Assembly (NCBI GenBank): GCA_023055505.1
Contig: JALIRH010000062.1
Span: 620,001-684,000, forward strand
Length of the DNA: 64,000 nucleotides
Origin: Callipepla californica brunnescens
Lineage: Eukaryota > Chordata > Aves > Galliformes > Odontophoridae
Reading direction: 5' to 3'
How positions within the stretch are numbered: the first letter of the stretch is position 1; each line of letters opens with the position of its first letter. Below, one piece after another: positions 1 to 64,000 of this stretch. Both the position numbers and the translations under genes were made by a program. The notes below the pieces were generated by a model. The model was not told the origin of the DNA. It worked only from the letters and a program-made list of their open reading frames with translations, and did not search any database.

Positions 1-181
1 ACTCCCAATCCCTCCAAAGAACTGTAAGCGCACATTACTTAAAACATTCCTTTTAACAATTCTTAATTCATTTTAAAGTGTGCCTTTATTACAATGATTA
101 GATTTCCTGACATATGCATCTTATTTTACAACTAAGCTTCAATATTGTAATACTAATGCATTCTGTCTGATGTATTTTTAG
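1..181 (+). other. UHRF2: End of a UHRF2 intron
   Basis: AT-rich sequence ending in a T-rich acceptor at 180-181. The rest of the intron lies before the window. Confidence 0.85.
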
Positions 182-17669
<17,488 letters not shown>

Positions 17670-17722
17670 TGTGCTCAGATCCTTCTGAACTTCTCCCAGT
17701 GACTCTATAGACAGTAAAGGAG

Positions 17723-17728
17723 AATAAA
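17723..17728 (+). promoter_or_regulatory. Poly(A) signal AATAAA, proximal, UHRF2
   Basis: Canonical hexamer 54 bases after the UHRF2 stop codon. It would give a very short 3' UTR. Use not provable from sequence. Confidence 0.4.
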
Positions 17729-17993
17729 TGTGGGAAATTTAACAGTGGACCAGCCAGCTTGATGGGACTCAATATGTTGTCACATTTTGAAGCAGCTCAC
17801 CCTCTTCCCCTCATAGCCATCTTTTTGGTGTAGTGAGATCTCTTAATTCTCGGCTGTCTTTTAACATCAAGGGTAGTTTGGGCCAGTTAATGAATAGTTT
17901 TTAAAGAAAAAAATGAAAAGCTTCAGCTCCCACTGGCCCAGCTGATGCTTGATTTATGATTTGTTTTTTTGTAACTACCTCAGGACAGAGGAA

Positions 17994-17999
17994 AATAAA
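17994..17999 (+). promoter_or_regulatory. Poly(A) signal AATAAA, second, UHRF2
   Basis: Canonical hexamer about 325 bases after the UHRF2 stop. A plausible cleavage site for a short transcript form. Confidence 0.45.
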
Positions 18000-18640
18000 T
18001 TATGGGGATGACAAAAAGTTAGTGAATTTTTAGCTACACACTGCCTCCTGAATAATAGTTGTGCCTGGTCCGTGTGGTTTGATTTACAAAAAAATAAAAA
18101 TACATTAAAAAAAAAAAAAAACAAAACCCCACAAAAACAGCAAAAACAGAAACAGCACTTAAGCCAGCTGGATTTAAGAACAGCAAATTATGTGGTGTGC
18201 ATAATCCTTTTTTGTCTTTTTCTTCCATTATGCTGTATTTTTTTGCAAGAACAGGCTGATTTTTAGTCTATTTTTGTGAGCTTCATTGTGCTTTTCTTGT
18301 ATCTTATGCAAGTTGACTACTAATGACTAATGAGAACAATATGAATGCATTGTTGCTGCATTAGTGTAAAGTGATCTGTGTTTTTTGCACTTAAAGAGGG
18401 TATTCAAGACACTCTAGTTGTGTAAAAAATATTTCATATAAAGAACTGCCACTTCTGTATTAGTTGAACTGTATGCTTTTAGTAGGTCTTGTATCAGTGG
18501 CAATACATCTACACAGCATTGAAGGCAGTGCTAGCTTGGAGAGGGTTCAAATCGCTTCATATTGTGATCTGAAATTTTATATACAATATATCCCCCCCAA
18601 ATATACCTTATTAAATATTTTATGATTCAGAAAAATTGCT

Positions 18641-21088
18641 AATTTTGTTTTCACTGTAATCCTCTTATGTAAGTCATATTTTCATAGATTTTTTTTTCCA
18701 GATTTTTGGAAAAAAATTTTATTTACAGTACTTTCTTTAGTGGGTGACTTTTTTCCAAGGTTTTATATTCCTTTCATTTATTAGTGATCCAAAAACAAAC
18801 AAAAAAAAGTTAGGAAAAAACAACCCAACATTCCTGCACAGCAGCTTATGTCATAGAGTGCTCTGCTCTGTGCTGAGTATCTGTCTAAAGGATCGTGCTG
18901 GGTTGCAGTCTGTGTGCCAGAGAGCAGTAGGCCTGCTCTGCCCACAGCCTGGTGCAGCTGGACACTCCCCTCCTGTCTTCCATAACCAACCAATTGCTCA
19001 GATGTTGGTGCTCTTTGGCTTTTTCATGGCCAGAAATCAGTTAAATGGCCTTTTCATGTCATTCAAATGAAATCTCTCTCCTCAGCCTCCCACCCTTTTC
19101 TCCTCCCTAGTCCAGTGGTGTCCAAAATGTTGGTAGTACCTCTCCAATGTAACAAAAATCAAGTACACAGGTGTTGCTGAACATTTGACTTTATCTGTGC
19201 TTATTAGAATGGGGATTCTTTGTTCTCTAGGTAAACTAGTATTAAGCATATTCTTTGCAAGAACTGTGAACAGTCTTATATCCTGTAGAACTTCTGTGTT
19301 TTACAAAGTGGTAGCTGAGCATTTTATGGGGAAACAGATGTAATTTAACCTCTGTAATGATGGTATGCATTTTTTGCAGTAAGCAAAGACGCTTTTCTTT
19401 AATGTTCAATAGCTTTTACCAATGAAGGATTATATGTGTGGCAGCTATGCTCTTAAGCTGTGCATAGGAACACACAATTTTTAATTCATGCCCCAGCCTA
19501 ACATGAATGTTTTAGCATTTTTAGTATTCATTATGTGAATGTTTATTTCTAGGCAAGCAGTTCAGATTTATCTTTCCAAGGCTGATCTTACAAAAACTTA
19601 TTTTTAGTGTAGAACCATTAGTAAATCTTGTCTTCTAGGAAATATAGTTATTTCTGACTTCTATTACTTGTTATTGAGTTTACAGTTAATCTACCATCAG
19701 CTGCAGATCTCTCAGTTGAAAGGCAATGATGGGAAGTTCACCACTTGATACAAATGGGTAAAATAATGTTTTAATTTCTTTACCACAGTTAGCAGACACT
19801 GTCAGGCACCGTTGAAAAAGCGCCTTTACTGAACATCGGAAGTAGTTTGGGAGGCTTTGTGTAGTTAGCTTGGTAGGTCACAATGCCTGTCCCTTCCTCA
19901 CACTGCAAGGGGTGCTTACAGCAGTGTTTGATGTTTCACATATTTTTATCCCTCCCTCTGCCCCAGTGCTACATCAGTAGCCTGAAAAATGACTTTTTCA
20001 GTAGTAGATTCTACATTAGAAAATTCTAATATTCTCTACAATATGTAAATGATTTGGCATCTATGCACAGGTCAGCGTGGCTTGACCTTCCTTTAATAGT
20101 AACTACTCCTATCGTCTGTTGTTCAGTTTTTCTGTCTAACTAATTCCTTATGGAGGTCCCAAGGTAAGTAATGGAAAGGTTGCAATGCCAAACTGAAGGG
20201 ACCCAGAACTGCAGTACTTGAGGTGCTGCTGCACGCACTCGTTTTGTGTCCCTTCAGAGAGAGCCCCTGGTCCTAACTGTGCACACACCTTCACGAAGAG
20301 GCTGAATAGTTCCTGGTTTTACGATGCAGTGCTTTCTTGACTATTACCTCCTTCCTGATTCACCAAATCCTGCTTCACATGGCTATGTGAGGCTGTCGCT
20401 GCCTGGGAGCCCACTTGTGTCGAACACAATTCAACCTGCACAGACCAGCACCCACATTACTCCAAATGCACTTCTTCAGTGTCACATGCAGTCAGTGTAT
20501 CTAGACAGCTAGGTTTTATAGAAATATGACTTGGAACAGATCAGAAGATGACCATGTTTAAGGTTTGTGTTCTTACCACTTAATTGAATATGGCATTATG
20601 TGTACCAGCAGGACACTGGACTCAGAGTGCACCACCAGTATTCTTGGATGGCTAGAGTTCAGGTTTTGTATAATGTTCACACAAGGTGTAGACTTACAAA
20701 GCAAAGCAAGCTGAGTACACCAAAACCGATATCCAGAACAAGATATTTGAGAAGTGATGTCAGGAGAATATTTTGTTAGACAAGATTTAACACAAACTAA
20801 GCACTTCACAGTATGCTAGAGAAGCTGTCTCATGCTTTCTCTGGAATTAGAGGAAAGGATTAGGTGGAACTACAAGGTAAAACTGATATGATAGAGAAAA
20901 AAAGGTAAGTTTGTTACCACTCAGTAAAATAAATCTGTCATTTTTAATGATTAATCTCCCTGTCTGACAGCATTTTGCTTCATTTTGAATCTGTTACTGC
21001 TGGGCAATTTTGACAAATCAGAACTTAAGCCTCAGGAGCCTCAGTTCCATACAAAAACGACTTAGAAGTTAAAATTCAGAAGATTATG
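18641..21088. other. Intergenic gap between convergent UHRF2 and GLDC
   Basis: About 2.4 kb of AT-rich unique-looking sequence between the two 3' ends. I see no exon with plausible splice sites, no RNA gene and no clear repeat. Either 3' UTR could extend into it. Confidence 0.6.
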
Positions 21089-21108
21089 ATACTTAAATTC
21101 TGACCAAC

Positions 21109-21114
21109 TTTATT
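21109..21114 (-). promoter_or_regulatory. Poly(A) signal AATAAA, distal, GLDC
   Basis: AATAAA on the gene strand about 460 nt after the stop. Confidence 0.55.
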
Positions 21115-21251
21115 AGAATACTAATATTGGTAGATAAAAAACAGCATGAAATATTAAACATTAGCAGTGCTACCAGTAGTACGTGAACTAAATTTAACAA
21201 TCCACTTCATCTATTTTTACAAAACAGAAACAATTACTCCTGCAGTTAATG

Positions 21252-21257
21252 TTTATT
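21252..21257 (-). promoter_or_regulatory. Poly(A) signal AATAAA, proximal, GLDC
   Basis: TTTATT on the + strand, i.e. AATAAA on the gene strand, about 315 nt after the stop. Could give a short mRNA form. Confidence 0.5.
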
Positions 21258-21571
21258 ACTGTAGCTTTACACATCTGCACCTTCTCTACTTTCTGTAACT
21301 GTATTTTCTATGCCACATCACGAATTGGGAGTTAACTGTTAAAGCTTTAGCACAAAGCAGACAAAATGCTGAACTGAGACATCAACATCAACTGCTGTGG
21401 AACAAACATCTTTTCTTCACACCTACTATACTGACTGTATTTACACTTGAGTGGTGATTCAATTAACGAATGTGGTGATTATCCAAAATATACACAGTAT
21501 ATAAATCCCCTATCAGTTCTGGGAGGAAAAGGCCATCCTGATGGATTGAGAAACTTGAACTAGAAGTAGTG

Positions 21572-57091
<35,520 letters not shown>

Positions 57092-57177
57092 GGCCCCGCT
57101 GACACCTCCCCGCCGCCGGCGGGCGCCACTCTTTGTGGCCGGGGGAGGGCGGTGCGGCGCGGCCCCCGTCGCCAGCG

Positions 57178-57197
57178 CCAATGGGGCGGAGGGGCGG
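57178..57197 (-). promoter_or_regulatory. CCAAT box plus paired GC boxes upstream of GLDC
   Basis: CCAAT at 57178-57182 on the + strand (ATTGG on the gene strand) sits against two GGGGCGG boxes at 57183-57189 and 57191-57197, about 90 bp upstream of the ATG. The NF-Y/Sp1 pairing is common in CpG-island promoters. Binding is inferred. Confidence 0.5.
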
Positions 57198-57870
57198 TGC
57201 CGCCCTCGCCCCGCCTCGCCCCCACCTGATCCCTACGGCCCCGGTCGGGCCGACCCGCTCGGCCCTGACCCCGCGAGGGGATACGGAGGCGGCTGCTGGG
57301 GCGGTGGTGCGCGGCGCTTGCTGGCCCCGCTGCTAGGATAAGGAGAAATTCTGCCCCTCGGCGCTTTGTGCGCATCGCCCCGGCCGCGCCGCTGATGGGC
57401 ATTCGACGTGGAATTGTGATGGGCAAAAAAAGGGCCGTCACCTCTTTTTTTTCTCCTAGTTTCACAGCACTACTAAATTTTCCCAGTGGACTCAGTAGTT
57501 TACAATGTGTCACTGTGTATGTACACATACGTAGCTATGTCTTCATCTGAAGTGTCCAGCCCCTTAACGTAGCCTGCATTTTGGTACCAAAATCATTATA
57601 GCACCCTACAGTGAACATCTACAGATGGCTTGGGCAGATATGCTGGTAGTGTCACCTTGCTGGTGGCCACAGACAGCCAAAGGTGTTATGGCAGTTTTAT
57701 GCCTTTGACTCAGGTGCTCTTCAAGACAAAATGACCTGTAGATAATGAATCGCTTCATGCATGGTCTAAGCACTTCCTGAAACTAGCACAGGCTGTGGCC
57801 ATGCTGATCATCAGAGCTGATGACCGCAATGAGTTGTACACACCCTAGACATAGCTGCTGAAAACAGCAT

Positions 57871-58325
57871 AGAATCATAGAATCACAGAATCATTTGAGT
57901 TGGGAAGGACTCTTAGAAGACATCTAGTCCAACTCCCTCACACTGCACAGGGACACCTACAGCTAGTTCAAGTTGCTTAGAGCCATCACCAGCCTGACCC
58001 CTAATGTCTCCAGGGATGGGGCATCCACCACCTCTCTGGGAAACCTATTCCAGTGCCTCACTACCCATACTGTAAAAAAACTTCTTTCTTTTATATTGTC
58101 TAAATCTATCTCCCCTTTTTTAGTATAACTGCAGACCCAGCTAAAGAATCCATCCCCTTCTTACAGCCCTCTTTAAGACACTGAAAGGTATCAGGTCTCC
58201 TGGAGCCTTCTCTAGGCAGAACAGTCCCGGCTCTTTCAGCCTGTCAGCCTCAGGAAGTTGTTCCACCCCCTGGATCATTTTTGTGGCCCTCTGCTGGATG
58301 TACTTCAACACGTCTACGACTCTCA
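57871..58325 (-). mobile_element. CR1 LINE 3' fragment
   Basis: AGAATCATAGAATCACAGAA, GTCCAACTCCCTCACACTGC, GATGGGGCATCCACCACCTC and TTCTCTAGGCAGAACAGTCC, a reversed CR1 3' end. It lies about 780 bp upstream of the GLDC start codon, just outside the CpG island. Confidence 0.88.
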
Positions 58326-60344
58326 CTTTTCTCACATTCTGATCATCTTGTTCTCCTTTCAAGGCACAAGTGGTCTTTGAAAGATATTTTCCAGCAGAGA
58401 TTTCGGAAGACAGAATTTGAAGGCACTTAATTTTTCTACAGACACAGTTTTCATTGTAGAATCAGGTGTTCGAGATCTCTCTAATCAAGGCAGTCACTCT
58501 TCTAGATAATTAAATCAGTATTGGATGGTATTCCCTTTGTTGCAGTGGATTCAACTGATTAGATCCAACATTAACAAGAAGAAATTTGGGATCAACTTAC
58601 TTAGAAGTAATGCTGCAAACAGAATTATTTAGATAACATTATGTAAATCATATATATTATATCATATGTAAATAATGTATATTATTTAAGTACCATGGAT
58701 TTCACCTTTTAAACCTCATCCTGAGACAGTTTTCGTGGTGTACTGGTGGTTCTTTGCTATGTACTACAGACTGCCCCAGGAAGAAGCAGCAGTTGAGGAA
58801 TCTCTAGCCACAGGTTGGCCCCAAAATCCTTAGGAATTCATCCCTCTGGCTTGGCATGAACTGCTGTAGGAGTGCACTTTGGAGAGAATGCAGAAGCCTA
58901 TAGAGAATCTCAAACCCTAAATACTCTGTCTACACTGCTGACTCTTCCGTAACTAAATCCGATTGTGGTTCAACTTGAAAATGATGTCTAGGAGGGGCAA
59001 GACTGGAGAAATGTGAAGGCGAAGAAAGTTGCAGTCTCAAGGCGTAGACATTTCATCTAGAAAGCACCACAGCTGGAGTGGTTGGTTGATATTAAGCTTT
59101 CTCCTTCAGAAACTCGTCTTAGTGTGGGCTATGTGCAGTAAATGTGGCAGGGATAGAAGCTTGGCCTGTCTTGAACTGTTGGCCAACTCTCTAGTTGCCT
59201 CCTGAAAACAGTATGTCATGAACAATCAAAATAGGAATCCTGAACAAGAGATAATAGAAAATGGTATCTTGTGTCAAGACAACAAAATGTAGCTGATTCT
59301 GTAGGTTCAAATAAATATAAAGCACAAGATGGGCCTGAGGATGTCAATCCACAGTAATCAAGGAAGGAAGCATGGCAGAAACATTAGAAAAGTCAGAGTA
59401 AGAATTCTGATTCAGCTCCTTTTTTTTTCTTTTGATGACAGTTAGTCATTTACAAGTAGGTTATCAGAGAGACTGAGAAGTTATTACTGTCTGAGACCTG
59501 AAACGAAGAAAATTTTTGAATCAATAGCTTGTAGGATGACTGTTCAAACAGGAATTGCGCACCATACTACCTAGAGGTGAAGCCTGGAATGAGAGGATAG
59601 CATTCTAGGCCTCTCAGAAGTTGAACATATCTACCAATGGAAGCTAAAAGAATGTGATAACAATTAATTGTTTAGGAGCACTGAGGACATTTTAGCATTG
59701 CAGGAAGACAGTGGCAGTGAAATAGGTCGGTGTATTATTGAAAGAAAACAGCTGTATATAACTGTGTAGAAAAATGAATCTCAGAAACTTGAAGCAGTAG
59801 AAATAGCTGTTTTTGCATACACGTGAGAAGGAAGGAACCTTTCCAGAACAGAAGATAGGATTGCAGTATCTTGATACTAAGGCTATTAAACTGAAAAAGT
59901 TCAGAGATGCTTATGTATTCACCTAGTGAGTAGACATCACTCAACTAATAAGACAAAGCCTGGACACCCAAAGCTTGACATTTGATGTGATTCTCCATAG
60001 TTGCTTGGAATGTATGCTTTGTTGGATAAAGCACAATTAGTAAGTGGGTGTCATGAAAAATTGTGTAATTGATAGCAGCAGCATAACTAAACATGTACAA
60101 GAATATTCCTCTGGTAAACTGCTATATTATCACTGAGAAAAATATTAAAGTAACCTGAAATATAGTGGTCAAATGGTCTGGAATATACTCTCCCTATTCA
60201 TAATCCTTCTGCACCTCTGAAACCTATTTCTGATACTGTCCAATTGGAGGTGCCTGAAGAGGGATAAAAAATAGAACAAAAATTGTATAGAGAGTTGTCC
60301 CAAGTGTTTCAGCAGTCAGTTAGCACTGTGACAATTCTGGAAAT

Positions 60345-60401
<57 letters not shown>

Positions 60402-60428
60402 CAGACAGATAGACAGACAGATAGATTG
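60345..60428. repeat. GATA tetranucleotide microsatellite
   Basis: About 84 bp of ATAG units, the last part mixed with ACAG variants. It ends 57 bp before a short mariner. Likely length-polymorphic. Confidence 0.95.
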
Positions 60429-60485
60429 ATGGATCTCAATGAGCTTCTCAAATTTGTTGAGCTGTCAACCAAACACTGTAAAATA

Positions 60486-60992
60486 TGTAGGTTGCTCCAA
60501 AAGAAATGTACCTTATTTATTTCCATGCAAATTACAGCAGATACAAAGAGCACAGTGACACTATTCTGTAGAGCATATTCTCAGATACAACACTATTGGC
60601 TATGCATTTTCACCAAGGATGAACAAAAGCACTCATACAACTCTTGTACCAGAGGCAGTGACACCTTGTTGCTGTCGTCACCACTGAAACACACTACCAC
60701 CACATCACTGTGCTTGAATCCACTGGTTTCCAGAAATGTTCATCAAGCTTCAATGGGTGCAAGTCTTTTCTATATGGAAGAACTGAATGACAAACTTCTG
60801 CTTCATGTGCATGTCCATGTCAGACTCCATTCTGTCAGACTGCCTCTCTGCTGCCATCTGTTGCAAGGCAACAAAATATAAGGGAATATTTGTAGGAATG
60901 CTCAGCCTCTACAGCCATACCATCAGCCACCATCTCTGACCCTGTGGGCCAACATAATAAGATAGGAGGCATTACTTTTGGAGCAATTCTTG
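60486..60992 (-). mobile_element. Short mariner (Galluhop-like), 507 bp, reverse orientation
   Basis: Same family as the copy at 35.4 kb, in opposite orientation. The left TIR contains GGTTGCTCCAAAAG. The right TIR, reverse-complemented, contains AATTGCTCCAAAAGTAATG. TA flanks the left side; the right flank is TC, one change away. Internally deleted, with a decayed transposase-like interior. No intact reading frame. Confidence 0.85.
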
Positions 60993-61209
60993 TCAATGTA
61001 ATGGGTCGTTATTCAAGATTAGTTACTTTATAATTCTTTATTTCGCAACCTACTGTTCCTTAAAACCATGAACAACACTTAAAAATTGTAAGGACATTGC
61101 AACAAGTGAAACAAAACAAAACATGCAGGTATCACTGCAGACAGACTCAGACGGGCAAACTTTTGTCCTGATGTAACATCTTTTTTTCTGTAGAAATTAC
61201 TCTACAGGA

Positions 61210-61231
61210 TTTATTTATTTATTTATTTATA
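61210..61231. repeat. TTTA tetranucleotide repeat
   Basis: Five perfect ATTT units in the GLDC upstream flank. Confidence 0.85.
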
Positions 61232-61544
61232 TGTTGAAATGATCACTTCTGATGCCTTTTAAAATAAAATTATCAGCCATCACCAGAGCTTTCAAAGGTC
61301 TCTGGCATATCAGGTAAGGAATGCCTACCTAATAGCCTCTTAATCAACAGTCTTATCTGGAAGGTCAATCCAGGCAGAGGACATCCTCATAAACACTTTA
61401 CCTTTCTAATAATGGAATCACTTTACCATGCAGAAACAGAAGAGATGCAGGACATCTACTCCAGCATAGCTATTTTTAAATCTGTATACAGTGAATTTGT
61501 ACAAATTTTGGCTTGGAGATTTTGTTTGTTTTTTTGGTTGGCTG

Positions 61545-61580
61545 TTTGTTGTTGTTGTTGTTGTTTGTTTGCTTGTTTTT
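61545..61580. repeat. GTT trinucleotide repeat
   Basis: Several GTT units followed by TTTG units; low complexity. Confidence 0.8.
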
Positions 61581-63399
61581 TCTCCCTTTTTGCCCCACTA
61601 CTACACCTTAATATGGAAAGGAGAAACAGACTGAAAAACCTTTCTATGCATGTTTTATACATATGGTTGTAGGCAAATAAACAATAATAAAAAACAAAAC
61701 AAAACAAAACCCCAAAAAACTTAGTCCTTAGGAAATGAAAGATATTATATGCTGTGGCAGTGCTGTAGTGATTGCTACCTTTTGAGATGTGTTTAGTATA
61801 ATTCTTTATCCTCATGAAATATTGAATCTCTGTCATGACTATTTGCTTAAAGTAAAAAGGACTCTAGCTGCCTCTATGTAAACTGTATAGATCTTTGCCT
61901 AATATATCAAGCCAGGAATGACTTTCTTTTTTCCTATGCTTATTTCTTCAGTTAAAGTAGCAATACATCATACTTCCCTCATAAGCAGTTCCCACCTGAA
62001 ACTAGTAGAGGGAAAATTATTTCTCAGCAGAGTACTTGAGTATACAGAATTTATGGTGTGAGGACTGAATTACCACCTCTTTTTTTTTTTCCCCCATTTT
62101 TACACCAGTAAAAGTTAAGAGCACTGTGTATTTTGTGGAATTGTACCTAGGAAGTAGCTGATACATCCCTAATTTTGACAGCATGTTATTCAAATAAGCT
62201 AGCAGCAGAATATGCAGAAGGATAGGCAATGTTGTGGTAAGAGTGGATAGAATGAGGTATTTTTGAATTCCTGATAGTCCTCAAGAGCTTGATGCAGCCA
62301 CTATTACCAAACAGGTAATACACATTTTTGCAGTCTTTAAGCACTGCTTTAAGTTCATTGACAACAGGTGGATCATAAAATAAGGTCTATGTTAGTAATT
62401 TAGTTGGTGTGGTGGATTTCCTATGGACCATTATTGTTTTGTTTAGGTCCTCCTTCCTCTATGAAAGAACCCATGATTTTATCACAAACATAGTACTGTA
62501 CCATGATGTTTCCTTATAAACAACACTGAAGCATTCTCAGGAAGGTGTTTGTTGTGCAGCCTTGTGTCTTAATGTTATGATAATAAATCTTTATGCTTTT
62601 AAAATTACCTTTTTTAACTGTCAACCCTCAGGGAATACAGTCCTTTACTTGTTCCAAACTGAGAAATATCCCTGTACAGTGATTAGGGCTGACAATTCAT
62701 TTACTTTAAATTGCCTTTGTTTTCAGTTATTTCATCAACTAGAACTACAATAAAAGCTTATTGTGCTTCCTTTATAACTCACTTCTTTTATCTTTCATAC
62801 ACCCATACCTTCAGCAGCTTCAGGGTGCAGCTTCTGTTTTAACTGTGGTGCTGTGTATATAATCTTTAACAAATCTGCTGTTTACAACATTTAATAAGTC
62901 CTCAGATAGGTCTGTAAATATTCTGCAATTCCATATCATAAATCTAAAAGTATATCCCATATCTCAAAGTAATAAAAGTGAAGTGTTGGCACAAACAATT
63001 GTGTGGAATAATACGCATTTTTCCTCTTCAAAATGAACATAGAAAGTGTATCTACCTAGCTTCTGTACATATTTCTTGGATAGATATGTATGCAGGCATA
63101 AATGCATGCATATTTTTTCATATTTCTGTTTAAATAATCAAATACTTGTTTTCTTTTTCTTTTCAAATAAATTGCTGGTATGACTTTTTTGACAGAGGAT
63201 AATGATACAGAGAGTTCTGATAAGGAAGTACAGGGCTATAAGGAAAGGGAGGAAAGGAAAAAGAGAGAAAAATTTAAAAACCCGCTAAGACTTTGGAAGA
63301 AAAATTTTGTGGAATTGAGTATCCTTGAGCATCCTGAAATATTAATCTCTCAATCAAGCCCTCCTAACCTCCTTTGTTATGTGGGGAAATAAGTGAGGA

Positions 63400-64000
63400 A
63401 GACTTCTATGCTTCTTGTAAGATACTGGGTGTCCTCAGCATGGTTGCTCAGTCAGGGAGCAGCAAGGCTGACTGTCTCCAGCTGCAGGTGCACATGGCAG
63501 CTGGCTTTTGAAAAGTGTGGGCACAATGAGGAGCCAGGTGCCTGAAGAGGGTTCATCCACAGTCCCAGATAAGGGACAAGCCAGTTTCGAGGACCATGCA
63601 CAAACTCAAGGCAAGAGCAGAAGGAGACAGAGCTAGAGATAGTAATAAAAGTAGAGTTCATTCAACACACAGATGTGGAGCCAAGTCACAAAGTAGATCC
63701 CTGGGAGCACCTGCAGGAGACCAGCATATCCATCAGACAGTGGGCCAGGCTGGTCTGGAGGCCAGTGCTCCTACAGGACAGCTGTGAGGCTGTGGTGAGG
63801 TGAAATTGAGCTGCTGCAGCCCATTGAAGTCAGGGTCTGCAGAGCCCTGCACGTGGGGCCCTGATTGTCTCCAACAAGCGAAGCAGAAATAACAATGATT
63901 CGGGAGGGAGCCTTTTTAGATGATGTTTAGAACTCCTGAATGATTTCCATGGACCCAGGAAATTGGAAATTTTTTTCCCAACGTTGCAGGATTATTATTG
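63400..64000. other. GC-richer block of unknown nature at window end
   Basis: Base composition rises sharply from about 63.42 to 63.87 kb (e.g. GGGCCAGGCTGGTCTGGAGG). No long reading frame and no family I can name. It may be a repeat or a piece of an untranslated or regulatory region. Confidence 0.3.

Larger units (their letters stand above)
17670..18640 (+). other. UHRF2: Probable UHRF2 3' UTR
   Basis: AT-rich sequence after the UHRF2 stop. It holds AATAAA at 17723-17728 and 17994-17999, an A-rich patch at about 18090-18145 and ATTAAA at 18610-18615, so several 3' ends are possible. No coding potential. The end point is a guess set by the last of these signals. Confidence 0.5.
21089..21571 (-). 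other. GLDC: GLDC 3' UTR
   Basis: About 480 nt after the TAA stop, ending shortly after the distal AATAAA hexamer at 21109-21114. No coding potential. The exact cleavage point is inferred. Confidence 0.65.
58326..63399. other. Upstream flank of GLDC, no gene seen
   Basis: AT-rich sequence with the GATA repeat, the short mariner at 60.49-60.99 kb and small TTTA and GTT repeats. No spliceable exon or RNA gene recognised. By synteny KDM4C would be expected further on, outside this window. Confidence 0.7.

Noticed and set aside
57368..57550. Upstream + strand frame as a divergent gene
   Set aside because: Short, with no recognisable protein and no confirmed start region; only the CpG island suggests transcription.
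60426..60881. 151-codon + strand frame with a Cys/His-rich look
   Set aside because: It reads through the short mariner on its non-coding strand; no protein family resemblance.

Overview
The window is vertebrate nuclear DNA, almost certainly avian and probably galliform. Coding sequence is split into short exons with GT/AG (once GC/AG) introns. The interspersed repeats are CR1 LINEs, short mariner copies of the Galluhop/Mariner1_GG type and an avian endogenous-retrovirus LTR. It carries the 3' half of UHRF2 on the + strand and the complete coding sequence of GLDC on the - strand, arranged tail to tail. The order UHRF2 (+), GLDC (-) is the one I know from human 9p24, where KDM4C follows; in birds this block lies on the Z chromosome (from memory, not shown by the sequence).

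Layout: 1-17669, nine UHRF2 coding exons (probably exons 8-16 of a 16-exon gene) covering the SRA domain, a variable linker and the C-terminal RING finger. 17670-about 18640, probable UHRF2 3' UTR. About 18640-21090, intergenic gap between the convergent 3' ends. 21090-57091, GLDC: 25 coding exons, every boundary and phase checked by hand, joining to 1,011 codons plus stop, with two poly(A) signals and a CpG-island promoter at about 56.25-57.42 kb. 57.1-64 kb, flank upstream of GLDC with a CR1, a GATA microsatellite, a short mariner and a GC-richer block of unknown nature at the end. No tRNA, rRNA or CRISPR was seen.

The two genes do not share a pathway. UHRF2 is a nuclear reader of modified cytosine with E3 ligase activity. 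GLDC is the mitochondrial PLP-dependent P-protein of the glycine cleavage system.

I did not find a previously undescribed biological system. The most useful observations are: a 510-bp mariner-derived element that makes up about 87% of GLDC intron 13 and stops just short of an intact TACTAAC branch point; a GC-AG intron in GLDC (intron 21); a weak GTTCGA donor in UHRF2 whose read-through would give a RING-less protein; three short mariner copies sharing the same distance from flanking TA to the TIR core, one of them broken and abutting a CR1 piece; and a dead, internally deleted CR1 reverse-transcriptase fragment abutting a second CR1.
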